This document shows positions 9,216 to 18,421 of a stretch of DNA of 64,000 nucleotides, piece after piece. The position numbers and the translations under genes were made by a program. The stretch lies in NCBI GenBank assembly GCA_002973575.1, contig PVEQ01000005.1, positions 62,001 to 126,000 of the forward strand, in the 5' to 3' direction. Below the pieces are notes generated by a model, which was not told where the DNA came from, searched no databases, and was given only the letters and a program-made list of their open reading frames with translations. The stretch is from Sediminibacterium magnilacihabitans (lineage in GTDB: Bacteria > Bacteroidota > Bacteroidia > Chitinophagales > Chitinophagaceae). Within the stretch, counting starts at the first letter, position 1; each line of letters starts with the position of its first letter.

Positions 9216-10412
9216 GTGTCGACCATGAATAATCATTTTACCAACCGCATTGCGCAGGAATTAAAGGAGATAGAAGAAGCCGGACTGTTCAAAAAAGAAA
9301 GGGTCATTACCAGTGAACAGGGGCCGGAAATTGTAGTGAACGGCAAAAAAGTATTGAATTTCTGTGCCAACAATTACCTCGGACTCTCGTCTCACCCCAA
9401 AGTGATCGAAGCGGCGCATGCAGCCATCAACAGCCACGGCTACGGTATGAGCAGTGTGCGTTTCATCTGTGGCACCCAGGATATCCATAAAGAACTGGAG
9501 CAAAAGATCGCTCAATTCCTCGGAACCGAAGATACCATATTGTATGCCGCGGCATTCGACGCGAATGGTGGAGTATTCGAGCCCCTGTTCAACGAGCAGG
9601 ATGCCATTATCAGTGATGCGCTGAATCATGCATCCATCATCGATGGGGTGCGTTTGTGTAAAGCGCAGCGTTTCCGTTACGAGCACAACAACATGGCCGA
9701 CCTGGAAGTCAAGCTGAAAGAAGCGGCAGGTTGCCGGAACCGTATCATTGTAACAGATGGCTCTTTCAGTATGGATGGCACCATCGCCCAACTGGATAAG
9801 ATCTGCGACCTGGCCGATCAATATGATGCAATAGTAATGATCGACGAATGCCATTCTTCCGGCTTCCTGGGTAAAACTGGTCGCGGCACCCATGAATACA
9901 GGAATGTGATGGGCAGGATCGATATCATCACCGGTACACTGGGTAAAGCGCTTGGCGGTGCCAGCGGTGGATTTACTTCGGGAAAAAAAGAAGTGATCGA
10001 GATGCTGCGCCAGCGGAGCCGGCCTTACCTCTTCTCCAATACAGTAGCGCCTTCTATCGTTGGAGCTTCTATCGCGGTGCTGGATATGCTTACCGAAACC
10101 ACCGAGCTGCGTGATAAGCTCGAATACAATACAAAATACTTCCGGTCGAAAATGACCGAAGCCGGCTTCGATATCAAGCCCGGTGATCATCCCATCGTTC
10201 CCATCATGCTCTACGATGCAGTAGTGGCGCAGCAGTTCGCAGCTAAATTGTTGGATGAAGGCGTGTATGTGATTGGTTTCTTCTACCCGGTTGTTGCTAA
10301 AGGACTTGCACGTATCCGTGTGCAACTGAGCGCTGCACATGAACAGGCACACCTCGACAAAGCCATTGCCGCTTTCACCAAAGTAGGTAAGGAACTGAGC
10401 GTATTGAAATAA
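9216..10412 (+). CDS. kbl: Glycine C-acetyltransferase (2-amino-3-ketobutyrate CoA ligase)
   Basis: A PLP enzyme of the alpha-oxoamine synthase family that, with threonine dehydrogenase, converts threonine to glycine and acetyl-CoA. The 398-aa protein matches Kbl closely. It has NFCANNYLGLSSHP near the N-terminus, SHGYGMSSVRFICGTQ, the PLP Asp/His region MIDECHSSGFLG and the PLP lysine in GTLGKALGGASGG. An ATG at 9225 (MNNHF) is as likely as 9216, since the -7-like box ends at 9205. Related AONS and serine palmitoyltransferase are less likely given the near full-length Kbl motifs; no threonine dehydrogenase gene is nearby. Confidence 0.93.
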   Translation: MSTMNNHFTNRIAQELKEIEEAGLFKKERVITSEQGPEIVVNGKKVLNFCANNYLGLSSHPKVIEAAHAAINSHGYGMSSVRFICGTQDIHKELEQKIAQFLGTEDTILYAAAFDANGGVFEPLFNEQDAIISDALNHASIIDGVRLCKAQRFRYEHNNMADLEVKLKEAAGCRNRIIVTDGSFSMDGTIAQLDKICDLADQYDAIVMIDECHSSGFLGKTGRGTHEYRNVMGRIDIITGTLGKALGGASGGFTSGKKEVIEMLRQRSRPYLFSNTVAPSIVGASIAVLDMLTETTELRDKLEYNTKYFRSKMTEAGFDIKPGDHPIVPIMLYDAVVAQQFAAKLLDEGVYVIGFFYPVVAKGLARIRVQLSAAHEQAHLDKAIAAFTKVGKELSVLK

Positions 10413-10430
10413 ACACCGTAAAACCTAGAC

Positions 10431-11273
10431 ATGAAAAACAGCGTTTCATTCCTGTTGTGTTGCATGGCTGTGATACTCTCCGTATGCATCACAGCTTGTT
10501 CTCCGAACAATGTTACCATTGATAACAGTCTCCGGAAATATTTCGATACAAACCATGTAAAAGGAACATTCGGACTATATGATAACGGAACGGGGCAGTT
10601 TATTATTTACAACCTTGAAAGGTTCAAAGATTCTGCGTATTTACCCGCTTCTACATTCAAGATCGTTAACTCGCTCATAGGTATTGAAACAGGGAAGATC
10701 GTTGATGAAAAAATGGTCATTAAATGGGATGGCGTGATTCGCAAATATCCGAACGGAGATACGGCAAAAGGATGGAATAAAGACCTTACAATGCTGGAGG
10801 CATTCAAAGCATCTGCTGTTCCCTATTACCAGGAAGTAGCGAGAAGAATTGGAAAAGATACGATGCATCATTGGCTCGACAGTCTGAAGTATGGTAATCA
10901 TATTATCAGTGGCGCTATTGATACATTTTGGTTGAACAATACATTAAAGGTGACGGCCGATGAGCAGATGGGACTGTTGAAAGAGCTGTATTTCGGGAAA
11001 TTACCTTTTCAGAAGCGCACCCAGGAAATTGTTAAGAAAGCCCTGCTCCAGGAAAGCAACGCCAATTACCAGCTCAGCTATAAAACCGGCTGGGGCTTCC
11101 TGCCCAATGGCAATGCCCTGGGCTGGATGGTTGGATGGATAGAAGAAAACCATCATCCCTATTTCTTTGCCATGAATGTTGAAGGCCCCCATAATACGCC
11201 CATGACACCGCTGCGGCTGGATATACTGAGGGCCATCCTGAAAGAAAGGGGCTTTTTCGAGGGAAAACGCTGA
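10431..11273 (+). CDS. Class D (OXA-like) serine beta-lactamase, lipoprotein
   Basis: A penicillin-hydrolysing or penicillin-binding enzyme predicted to sit in the envelope. The 280-aa product starts with a hydrophobic leader ending in a lipobox (ITAC, Cys23). Class D landmarks are the nucleophile motif S74-T-F-K77, whose lysine is normally carboxylated in this family, SAV at the second motif, a YGN triad (KYGNHIISG) and the KTG motif (SYKTGWGF). It is 18 bases downstream of kbl with no obvious promoter of its own. Class D enzymes are common on environmental chromosomes. Whether this one confers resistance is not shown by sequence. Confidence 0.9.
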   Translation: MKNSVSFLLCCMAVILSVCITACSPNNVTIDNSLRKYFDTNHVKGTFGLYDNGTGQFIIYNLERFKDSAYLPASTFKIVNSLIGIETGKIVDEKMVIKWDGVIRKYPNGDTAKGWNKDLTMLEAFKASAVPYYQEVARRIGKDTMHHWLDSLKYGNHIISGAIDTFWLNNTLKVTADEQMGLLKELYFGKLPFQKRTQEIVKKALLQESNANYQLSYKTGWGFLPNGNALGWMVGWIEENHHPYFFAMNVEGPHNTPMTPLRLDILRAILKERGFFEGKR

Positions 11274-11297
11274 AAATAATTATTGCCTATTAACAGT

Positions 11298-11305
11298 TAA
11301 TTTTG
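11298..11305 (+). promoter_or_regulatory. -7 promoter box TAATTTTG before ispG
   Basis: Exact TAnnTTTG match 16 bases before the ispG ATG, implying a very short 5' leader. No -33 TTTG at proper spacing was found. Confidence 0.6.
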
Positions 11306-11321
11306 CAGCACATTTAGTGTT

Positions 11322-13334
11322 ATGCAATTGTATTGTAATTCCCTTACACAGTATAAACGGCTACCAACCCGGGAAGTGAAGATTGGAGACTTGCTATTGG
11401 GCAATGGTCACCCTATCAGGCTGCAGACCATGACCACTACAGATACCATGGATACCATTGCCACTGTAGAGCAAAGTATCCGTTGTATTGAAGCGGGGGC
11501 TGAATTGGTGCGTATTACGGCGCCCAGCAAGAAGGAAGCGGAGAACCTGCTGCACATCAAAAACGAACTACGGAAAAGAGGATACCATACACCACTTGTT
11601 GCCGACATCCATTTTACACCCAATGCAGCAGAGATTGCGGCCCGTATTGTAGAAAAAGTAAGGGTCAATCCCGGCAATTATGTTGATAAGAAAAAATTCG
11701 AACTCCTCGAATATACCGATGTGGAATATGCAGAAGAGATCGATCGCATCCGCGAACGCTTTACACCGCTGGTAAAGATTTGCAAAGAACATGGAACAGC
11801 CATGCGCATCGGTACCAATCATGGTTCGTTGAGCGACCGCATCATGAGCCGCTATGGCGATACACCCATGGGCATGGTGGAAAGCGCCATGGAGTTTTTA
11901 AGGATCGCCAGGGGAGAAAGCTATCACAATATTGTATTGAGCATGAAAGCCAGTAACCCACAGGTAATGGTGCAGGCTTATCGTTTGCTGATACAACAAA
12001 TGGATGCAGAGTTTGGTGAATGCTATCCCTTGCACCTGGGTGTTACAGAAGCAGGAGATGGAGAGGACGGAAGGGTTAAAAGCGCTGCCGGTATCGGAAC
12101 CCTGCTGGAAGATGGTGTGGGAGATACCATACGCGTTAGTTTAACGGAAGACCCTGAATTTGAAATACCCGTATGCAAAGACCTGGTAAAACGTTATGCA
12201 TCCGCAACGTCGGTTGGTACAGGCATCCCGGCGATAGAAAAAATACCTTATGATCCTTTCAGTTATCAACGCAGGGAATGTTTTGAAGTGGGAAATATCG
12301 GCGGTAAACAAGTGCCTGTTGTAGTGGCCGATCTGAGCAAGGTAGACAAGATCACACCGGCAGTCCTGGAAAGCATTGGCTACCGGTACGATGAAAAGCT
12401 CGACAAGTGGAACATCAGTGATACTGCAGCCGATTATGTGTTCACCGGCCACCAGCTACTTGATTTTGCCCTTCCCGGAATGCTGAAAGTGATTGTTTAT
12501 GCGGGTGCCTGGGCGATGGCTGCCGATAAAGAAAAATATTTCCCTGTATACAATGCATCCGGTTTTGTGTCGGCAGAAAATAAGCATTCGAAAAATTTTG
12601 TGATGCTGGATTGTTTCAGTGATGAAACGCCCATCAATAATTTTTCTCACCTCGATGAACTGGCCAACGATCCTTCAGTAATACTTTGTTTCAGCAGCAG
12701 CCGGCAACACGCGATGCCCGCTGTCCGCCGTATGTTCATGGAATTACTGCAAAGGAAAATACAGAACCCGGTGATACTGATGACAGACAGTTCATGGGAA
12801 ACAGCCGATGAACACCTGATCCATTTTGCAACAGAAGCGGGTGCATTACTGCTCGATGGGTTTGGCGATGGGATATGGCTGGGCATGAAAGCTAAAAGCT
12901 ATGAACAACTGGAAGCGAACAAAAGCGCTACCAGCGGCAGGAATTACCTGAATAACACCACCGTTGAACAATTTGTGAATGCAACGGCTTTCAGTATCCT
13001 GCAAGCCACGCGTACCAGAATATCAAAAACAGAATATATTTCCTGCCCCAGTTGCGGCCGCACTTTGTTCGACCTGCAGGAAACCACTGCCAGGATCAGG
13101 GAAGTAACCAACCACCTCAAAGGCGTTAAGATTGCTATTATGGGTTGCATTGTAAACGGACCCGGTGAGATGGCCGATGCCGATTTCGGGTATGTGGGAA
13201 GCGGGGTTGGTAAGATCACTTTGTATAAAGGAAAAGAAATAGTCAAGCGGAACGTGGAAAGTGAAGTAGCGGTTGACGAGCTGATCAATATATTGAAAGA
13301 GCATGGCGCCTGGGTGGAACCGGCAAGGCTATGA
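11322..13334 (+). CDS. ispG: 4-hydroxy-3-methylbut-2-enyl diphosphate synthase, three-domain type
   Basis: An iron-sulfur enzyme of the MEP isoprenoid pathway, converting MEcPP to HMBPP. At 670 aa it is the long form also found in plants, Chlamydia and Bacteroidota: a TIM barrel (about residues 15-280), a large inserted domain, and the C-terminal [4Fe-4S] domain. Cluster cysteines are visible in SCPSCGRT (C575, C578) and GCIVNGPGEMADAD (C609), the latter also carrying the conserved Glu. It appears to lead an operon with nadB and an acyltransferase gene. Confidence 0.95.
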   Translation: MQLYCNSLTQYKRLPTREVKIGDLLLGNGHPIRLQTMTTTDTMDTIATVEQSIRCIEAGAELVRITAPSKKEAENLLHIKNELRKRGYHTPLVADIHFTPNAAEIAARIVEKVRVNPGNYVDKKKFELLEYTDVEYAEEIDRIRERFTPLVKICKEHGTAMRIGTNHGSLSDRIMSRYGDTPMGMVESAMEFLRIARGESYHNIVLSMKASNPQVMVQAYRLLIQQMDAEFGECYPLHLGVTEAGDGEDGRVKSAAGIGTLLEDGVGDTIRVSLTEDPEFEIPVCKDLVKRYASATSVGTGIPAIEKIPYDPFSYQRRECFEVGNIGGKQVPVVVADLSKVDKITPAVLESIGYRYDEKLDKWNISDTAADYVFTGHQLLDFALPGMLKVIVYAGAWAMAADKEKYFPVYNASGFVSAENKHSKNFVMLDCFSDETPINNFSHLDELANDPSVILCFSSSRQHAMPAVRRMFMELLQRKIQNPVILMTDSSWETADEHLIHFATEAGALLLDGFGDGIWLGMKAKSYEQLEANKSATSGRNYLNNTTVEQFVNATAFSILQATRTRISKTEYISCPSCGRTLFDLQETTARIREVTNHLKGVKIAIMGCIVNGPGEMADADFGYVGSGVGKITLYKGKEIVKRNVESEVAVDELINILKEHGAWVEPARL

Positions 13335-13347
13335 GTAACCAGCAATT

Positions 13348-14955
13348 ATGACAACAGATATGCAGACAGATTTTTTGGTAATCGGATCGGGTATTGCAGG
13401 ATTGACTTATGCTTTGAAAGCGGCCAAGCAACATCCTTCCAGGCAAGTGACGGTTATTACCAAGACCCGCACAGATGAAACCAACACCAAATATGCACAG
13501 GGTGGAATTGCAGGTGTATGGGATGAAGAAAATGACAGCTATGGCAAACATATCGAAGACACACTGATTGCAGGCGATGGATTGTGCAATGAACGGGTCG
13601 TGGAAATTGTAGTGAAAGAAGGCCCCGAGCGGATCAGGGAGATCATCGAATATGGCGCCCGTTTCGATAAGGATGAAACCGGCGAGTACAGTCTTGGAAA
13701 AGAAGGTGGCCACAGCGAGAACCGCATCCTGCATCACAAAGATGTTACCGGCAAAGAAGTAGAACGTGCTTTGCTGGAAGAAATGAAGCAGGTAGCCAAC
13801 ATACAACTCATCAATCATTGTTTTGTGATTGATATCATTACCCAGCATCACCTCGGCTACCTCGTTACCAAATCAACACCCGATATTACCTGTTATGGTG
13901 TATATGTGCTGAACGAGCGTACCAACCAGATTGAAAAAATACTGGCGCGGATCACTTTACTGGCTACCGGAGGCTGCGGACAAGCATACCGTACTACTAC
14001 CAATCCCCGTATAGCCACAGGTGATGGCATTGCAATGGTATATCGCGCTAAAGGCAGGATTGAAAACATGGAGTTCATACAATTCCATCCTACCGCATTA
14101 TATGAACCGGGTGTTTCCCCTTCTTTTTTGATCACCGAAGCGGTGAGAGGCGATGGCGCCATCCTCCGCAACAGGAACGAAGAAGCTTTCATGGAAAAAT
14201 ACGATGCCCGGAAAGACCTTGCCCCGCGTGATATTGTAGCGCGTGCCATCGATAGTGAAATGAAACGCACCGGTACCGAATACGTGTACCTCGATTGCAG
14301 GGAAATGCACAGGGAAAAATTCCTGCGGCATTTCCCCAATATTTACGAAAAATGCCTCAGCATAGGTATCGATGTAATGCAACAGATGATACCGGTGGCG
14401 CCTGCAGCACATTACAGTTGCGGCGGCATTAAAACAGATGAATGGGGCAGGACCTCCATCCAACACCTCTACGCATGCGGAGAATGTGCCAGTACCGGTT
14501 TACACGGCGCCAACCGCCTCGCCAGCAATAGCCTGCTCGAAGCCATGGTATTCGGACACCGTTGTTTCCTTGATGCGAATGCACAGATAGATGCCATTGC
14601 TTTTGCAGAAAGCATCCCCGACTGGAAAGCATTGAGCACCACCGATCCGCGCGAGATGATCCTGATCACACAGAGTCAGAAAGAATTACAGCAGATCATG
14701 AGCGATTACGTAGGTATTGTGCGAACCGATGTGCGATTGGAAAGGGCCATGAAGCGACTTGATCTCCTGTTTACAGAAACAGAAGAACTGTATCGCACAA
14801 CAAAAGTATCACCTCAATTGTGTGAGTTGCGCAACCTCATTACCGTGGGATATCTGATCGTAAAAGGAGCGCAGTTCCGGAAAGAAAGCAGGGGATTGCA
14901 TTACAATACCGATCATCAACAAAAAAGCGAATTGTTGCAAAACATCATCCTTTAA
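13348..14955 (+). CDS. nadB: L-aspartate oxidase
   Basis: A flavoenzyme that oxidises aspartate to iminoaspartate for NAD synthesis. At 535 aa it has the usual length. The FAD-binding GSGIAGLTYALKAA is at the N-terminus, followed by TNTKYAQGGIAGVW, EGGHSENRILHHKDVTG, the active-site region HPTALYEPG, and LHGANRLASNSLLEAMVFG, a hallmark of the fumarate reductase/succinate dehydrogenase flavoprotein family. The C-terminal helical domain (residues about 420-535) is complete. It starts 13 bases after ispG. nadA and nadC are not in the window. Confidence 0.95.
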   Translation: MTTDMQTDFLVIGSGIAGLTYALKAAKQHPSRQVTVITKTRTDETNTKYAQGGIAGVWDEENDSYGKHIEDTLIAGDGLCNERVVEIVVKEGPERIREIIEYGARFDKDETGEYSLGKEGGHSENRILHHKDVTGKEVERALLEEMKQVANIQLINHCFVIDIITQHHLGYLVTKSTPDITCYGVYVLNERTNQIEKILARITLLATGGCGQAYRTTTNPRIATGDGIAMVYRAKGRIENMEFIQFHPTALYEPGVSPSFLITEAVRGDGAILRNRNEEAFMEKYDARKDLAPRDIVARAIDSEMKRTGTEYVYLDCREMHREKFLRHFPNIYEKCLSIGIDVMQQMIPVAPAAHYSCGGIKTDEWGRTSIQHLYACGECASTGLHGANRLASNSLLEAMVFGHRCFLDANAQIDAIAFAESIPDWKALSTTDPREMILITQSQKELQQIMSDYVGIVRTDVRLERAMKRLDLLFTETEELYRTTKVSPQLCELRNLITVGYLIVKGAQFRKESRGLHYNTDHQQKSELLQNIIL

Positions 14956-14964
14956 AATACCCGC

Positions 14965-15849
14965 ATGTATTATATCGTTTACGGCATTTTTTATTTGTTG
15001 TCGCTGTTACCCTGGCGGGTGCTTTATTTTTTGAGTGATGGTATTTATGTATTGGTGTATTATGTGTTCGGCTACAGAAAAGAAGTGGTGATGGGCAATC
15101 TTGCCATCGCTTTTCCTGAGAAAAGCGAGGAAGAAAGAAAACGCATTGCAAAAAAATTCTACCATAATTTCATTGATTTCTTCATTGAAACCATCAAACT
15201 GCTTTCGGTAAGTGAGCGGGCATTCCGCAAACGGTTTTCCAGCAATATTGAAGTGATGAACCAGTTGTATGCAACCGGACAAAACGTGCAGGTGATCACC
15301 GGTCATTATTTCAGCTGGGAATTTGCGAACCTGGGAGTGGCGCTGGACAGTCAATATCCTTTTGTAGTGGTGTACATGCCGCTATCGAATAAAATATTCG
15401 ACAGGCTGATGCGCAAGCTCAGAACAAAATTCGGCACGTTGCTCGTGCCTGCTACAGAGTTCAGGCGCGACTTTCACAAATACGTTCATGATAAATATGC
15501 TTTGATCCTGGTAGCCGACCAGAACCCGGGCGGCCCCGATAAAGCATACTGGACACCCTTCTTTGGCAAACCTACTCCTTTTGTAAGAGGACCCGAAAAA
15601 GGAGCCAAAGTGAACAATACAGCCATCGTGTATGCCCATTTTTACAAAGTAAAACGAGGGTATTACCGCGTAGATTTTGAATTGGTAACGACAGAACCTA
15701 AAAGCTATACCAACGGGGCATTGACCAAATTACTGGTGAACAAAATAGAAGCATCTGTGAAACAGATTCCCGATAATTATTTGTGGAGTCATCGCCGCTG
15801 GAAATTCCAGTACGACGAAGAGAAATTCGGACACCTGATGATCCATTAA
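14965..15849 (+). CDS. LpxL/HtrB-family lysophospholipid (lipid A) acyltransferase
   Basis: A predicted inner-membrane acyltransferase that adds a secondary acyl chain to lipid A or a related lipid. The 294-aa protein has an N-terminal hydrophobic anchor (YIVYGIFYLLSLLPWRVLYFL), the HX4E catalytic motif in TGHYFSWEFANLG, and VADQNPGGPDKAYWTPFFG, typical of the LpxL superfamily. It begins 9 bases after nadB and its stop overlaps, tail to tail, the end of the opposite-strand metallo-hydrolase gene. The exact acceptor cannot be read from sequence. Confidence 0.88.
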   Translation: MYYIVYGIFYLLSLLPWRVLYFLSDGIYVLVYYVFGYRKEVVMGNLAIAFPEKSEEERKRIAKKFYHNFIDFFIETIKLLSVSERAFRKRFSSNIEVMNQLYATGQNVQVITGHYFSWEFANLGVALDSQYPFVVVYMPLSNKIFDRLMRKLRTKFGTLLVPATEFRRDFHKYVHDKYALILVADQNPGGPDKAYWTPFFGKPTPFVRGPEKGAKVNNTAIVYAHFYKVKRGYYRVDFELVTTEPKSYTNGALTKLLVNKIEASVKQIPDNYLWSHRRWKFQYDEEKFGHLMIH

Positions 15850-17264
15850 TTCAATACTTCCGTACTTTTTTCAATCTTGAATTTATCACCCAATTCTTTG
15901 ATACTGCCCCATCCACCCGCTATGTTGCGCAGGTTGTGGATGCCCTGTCTTTTGATGAGTGAAGAAGCAATAACACTGCGATAACCGCCCGCACAATGAA
16001 CATAGATGTTGTGATGTTCGTCGAGATTGGCCATGCTGGCGGGATCCATGAGTGTTTCAAGGGGTATGTTGATGGCTTGTTTAACATGGCCATCGGCATA
16101 TTCGGGTACTTTTCTAACGTCCACGATCACCAGGTTGGGATCGAAGGGAATGTCCATCGCCAATTCATCGGCTTCCACATCGATGATCATATCAATGGGC
16201 AAACCGGCTGCCAGCCAGGCTTCGAAGCCACCGGCAAGATGTCCTTCGAATTTATCGAAACCTACCCTGGCCAATCGTACAATGGTTTCTCTTTCCTGCT
16301 CCGGCTCAGTAATGAGCAGCAGGGGTCGATCGAATGGTAACAAGCTGCCTGCCCATTCGGCAAAACGGCCCTCAAGGCCAATGCTTACAGACCCCGGCAC
16401 AAAGCCCTGTGTAAACACAGTGGCTTTGCGGGTGTCTAATAAGATGATGTTCTCATCCTGTGCTTTTTTTCTGAATGAATCTGCATCCCAGGCCTGCATG
16501 CCTTTTTGCAGCAGTGCCTCCAGGCTTTCGTACCCCTCCTTATTGATCTGTGCATTAATAGGGAAATATTGAGGAGGGGTCGTTAATCCTTCAGTGACGG
16601 CTTTGATGAAATCTTCCTTGCTTTGCGAAGCGAGCGCATAATTCGTTTGTTTTTGTTCACCTACGGTACTGTATGTTTCCGTGCCGAGGTTCTTACCGCA
16701 ACTGCTGCCCGCTCCATGGGCAGGATAGATGATAACATGATCTGGCAGAGGCAATATTTTTTTCCGGAGGCTATCATACAACATGCCTGCCAGGTCGTTC
16801 ATGGTTAATGTGGCGCCTTTTTGTGCCAGGTCGGGACGGCCCACATCCCCCACAAACAAGGTATCACCTGTAAATAATGCCTGGTCCTTACCTGCTTCAT
16901 CCTTGAGCAGGTAACAACTGCTTTCCAGTGTATGTCCGGGTGTATGGAGTACCTGCATTTTCATTTTGCCAATGGAAAACAGTTCTCCATCCTTGGCTAC
17001 ATGCACAGGAAAGTTAGTATGGGTATCAGGACCATACACAATAGTAGCGCCGGTTGCCGCTGCGAGGTCGAGGTGACCGCTGACAAAGTCGGCATGAAAA
17101 TGGGTCTCGAAAATATATTTGATGGTTGTATTCCGCTCCCTGGCGAGTTGAAGGTATTCTTCAATATCTCGTAAAGGATCGATTACTGCGGCTTCTCCCT
17201 CACTCTCAATATAATAAGCGGCTTCACTGAGACAGCCCGTATACAATTGTTTTACAAACATCAC
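15846..17264 (-). CDS. Metallo-beta-lactamase-fold hydrolase with two rhodanese domains
   Basis: Resembles persulfide dioxygenase (ETHE1/Blh-like) proteins joined to rhodanese domains, so it probably handles glutathione persulfide or related sulfane sulfur. Residues 1-250 form the MBL fold with the metal motif THFHADFVSGH, GHTLESSCY and GDTLFVGDVGRPDL. Rhodanese domain 1 (about 265-365) has no Cys at the catalytic loop (LLITEPEQE). Domain 2 (about 370-472) has the active loop VHCAGGYRS with its Cys. It follows an ArsR-type regulator gene by 15 bases in an apparent two-gene operon. Two ATGs in a row start the frame; either is possible. Confidence 0.88.
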   Translation of the reverse strand: MMFVKQLYTGCLSEAAYYIESEGEAAVIDPLRDIEEYLQLARERNTTIKYIFETHFHADFVSGHLDLAAATGATIVYGPDTHTNFPVHVAKDGELFSIGKMKMQVLHTPGHTLESSCYLLKDEAGKDQALFTGDTLFVGDVGRPDLAQKGATLTMNDLAGMLYDSLRKKILPLPDHVIIYPAHGAGSSCGKNLGTETYSTVGEQKQTNYALASQSKEDFIKAVTEGLTTPPQYFPINAQINKEGYESLEALLQKGMQAWDADSFRKKAQDENIILLDTRKATVFTQGFVPGSVSIGLEGRFAEWAGSLLPFDRPLLLITEPEQERETIVRLARVGFDKFEGHLAGGFEAWLAAGLPIDMIIDVEADELAMDIPFDPNLVIVDVRKVPEYADGHVKQAINIPLETLMDPASMANLDEHHNIYVHCAGGYRSVIASSLIKRQGIHNLRNIAGGWGSIKELGDKFKIEKSTEVLN

Positions 17265-17279
17265 AACAAATTTTAGATA

Positions 17280-17615
17280 TCAGGCTACCAAGGTTTCAAC
17301 AAATCCCACTACTTCAGCCAGGCGGGCATAGTTGACAGAATAAAAAATGAATTTTCCATCGCGCGCAGTACTCACAATGCCGGCCCTTCTCAGAATAGCC
17401 AGGTGCTGCGAAGCAACAGATTGTTCAAGCCTCAGTTTTACATAGATTTCGGTAACGGTCATTTTCTGGTGATCATCCAGTAATTTGATGATCTGCTGAC
17501 GAAGCTTGTGATTCACCGATCGAAGGATAAGAGCTGCTTTCTTGGTATGCAAGAAATCAACTTTTAGTTGCGTTTTGCCGTTGTTGAGAACAACAGACTG
17601 TAATGATTGACTCAT
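17280..17615 (-). CDS. ArsR-family winged-helix regulator without cysteines
   Basis: A 111-aa winged-helix protein. It has the recognition helix region VTEIYVKLRLEQSVASQHLAILRRAGIV and the wing ARDGKFIFYSVN, as in ArsR/SmtB proteins. It contains no cysteine at all, so it cannot sense persulfide through a thiol pair as BigR/SqrR do, although it lies directly upstream of a sulfur-type hydrolase gene as those regulators do. Autoregulation through an inverted repeat in its own promoter is likely (17618-17634). Confidence 0.88.
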   Translation of the reverse strand: MSQSLQSVVLNNGKTQLKVDFLHTKKAALILRSVNHKLRQQIIKLLDDHQKMTVTEIYVKLRLEQSVASQHLAILRRAGIVSTARDGKFIFYSVNYARLAEVVGFVETLVA

Positions 17616-17617
17616 GA

Positions 17618-17634
17618 CAATAAAAGTTATATTG
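17618..17634. promoter_or_regulatory. Inverted repeat CAATA-N7-TATTG, candidate ArsR operator
   Basis: The two 5-bp arms lie at 17618-17622 and 17630-17634, three bases before the regulator's ATG on the minus strand and overlapping its -7 region. ArsR proteins typically repress by occupying such dyads. Confidence 0.45.
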
Positions 17635-17653
17635 GGGGGTTAAGAAACTCAAA
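17622..17653 (-). promoter_or_regulatory. Promoter of the ArsR/metallo-hydrolase operon
   Basis: On the minus strand a TTTG (-33 box, 17650-17653) is followed after 20 bases by TAACTTTT (17622-17629), one mismatch from the TAnnTTTG -7 consensus. The ATG is 6 bases further on. Confidence 0.45.
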
Positions 17654-17721
17654 TTGTACCTGTAAAGCTACAATAATGTTCGGGTTTTATAGTATAATTT
17701 TTGTGAATACAAAAAAATACT

Positions 17722-18420
17722 TTACCTAACGGCTTTAGAACTATCAAAAAACTCTTTGACATATAAAGGCTCACTATAGGCAAGATCAGCAAAAGATTGA
17801 GTCTCAAAGGCTTCTTCCGCAAGCGTTATCATATCCCTTACACTGTGCCCTGAATGGTGAAAAACAGCATGGGCATGATGGATCAATCCCTCCAGTTTTT
17901 GCAGACCGCTTCCACAAAAATGCACACGACCCTTATCGAGCAAACTGCTGAAAGAACCCGCTTCCAGTATCAATGCTTGCGGTGGCCAGGTTTCCCGCAA
18001 TGATGTGTCGTACACTGCTGTAAACACTTCCATCCGGCGGGCGTCGATCAGCGGGCAAACAAGGTCGTTGCCAACAACAGGTTCCTGTGTGTAGGAACTA
18101 TTGCTGATCAATGCCTGTGCCATCACTTTCAGGGTGTTCAACAGGATAAGGGGTTTTTGGAGGGCATAACAAATGCCTTTGGCAGAAGCCAGTCCCACCC
18201 GCAGCCCGGTATAACTGCCCGGCCCGGCTACAACGGCCACTGCATCAATGCCGGAAAGCGCAATGCCCGTCTCTTGCAATAACTGTTGAATAGCGGGTTG
18301 CACAAAAGCCGCATGGTTTTTCTGGTCGGGACTTTCGAGCAGGTGCAGAACGGTTTGATCACGGCTGATACAAACACCCGCCTGCTCTGTAGCTGTATCT
18401 ATATGTAAAATGGTTGGCAT
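17722..18420 (-). CDS. tsaB: tRNA threonylcarbamoyladenosine biosynthesis protein TsaB
   Basis: A partner of TsaD in making t6A at position 37 of ANN-decoding tRNAs. From the ATG at 18420 the protein is 232 aa and opens with ILHIDTATEQAGVCIS, followed by HAAFVQPAIQQLL and the family signature VVAGPGSYTGLRVGLASAKG. The ATG at 18420 was preferred because the longer frame (from 18480) adds 20 charged residues that overlap the upstream gene and precede the ASKHA fold. It lies 1 base downstream of the 3HCDH-like gene and is probably co-transcribed with it. Confidence 0.93.
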   Translation of the reverse strand: MPTILHIDTATEQAGVCISRDQTVLHLLESPDQKNHAAFVQPAIQQLLQETGIALSGIDAVAVVAGPGSYTGLRVGLASAKGICYALQKPLILLNTLKVMAQALISNSSYTQEPVVGNDLVCPLIDARRMEVFTAVYDTSLRETWPPQALILEAGSFSSLLDKGRVHFCGSGLQKLEGLIHHAHAVFHHSGHSVRDMITLAEEAFETQSFADLAYSEPLYVKEFFDSSKAVR

Positions 18421-18421
18421 C

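Noticed and set aside
13348..14955. Fumarate reductase/succinate dehydrogenase flavoprotein
   Set aside because: Length, missing partner subunits and NadB-type segments fit L-aspartate oxidase.
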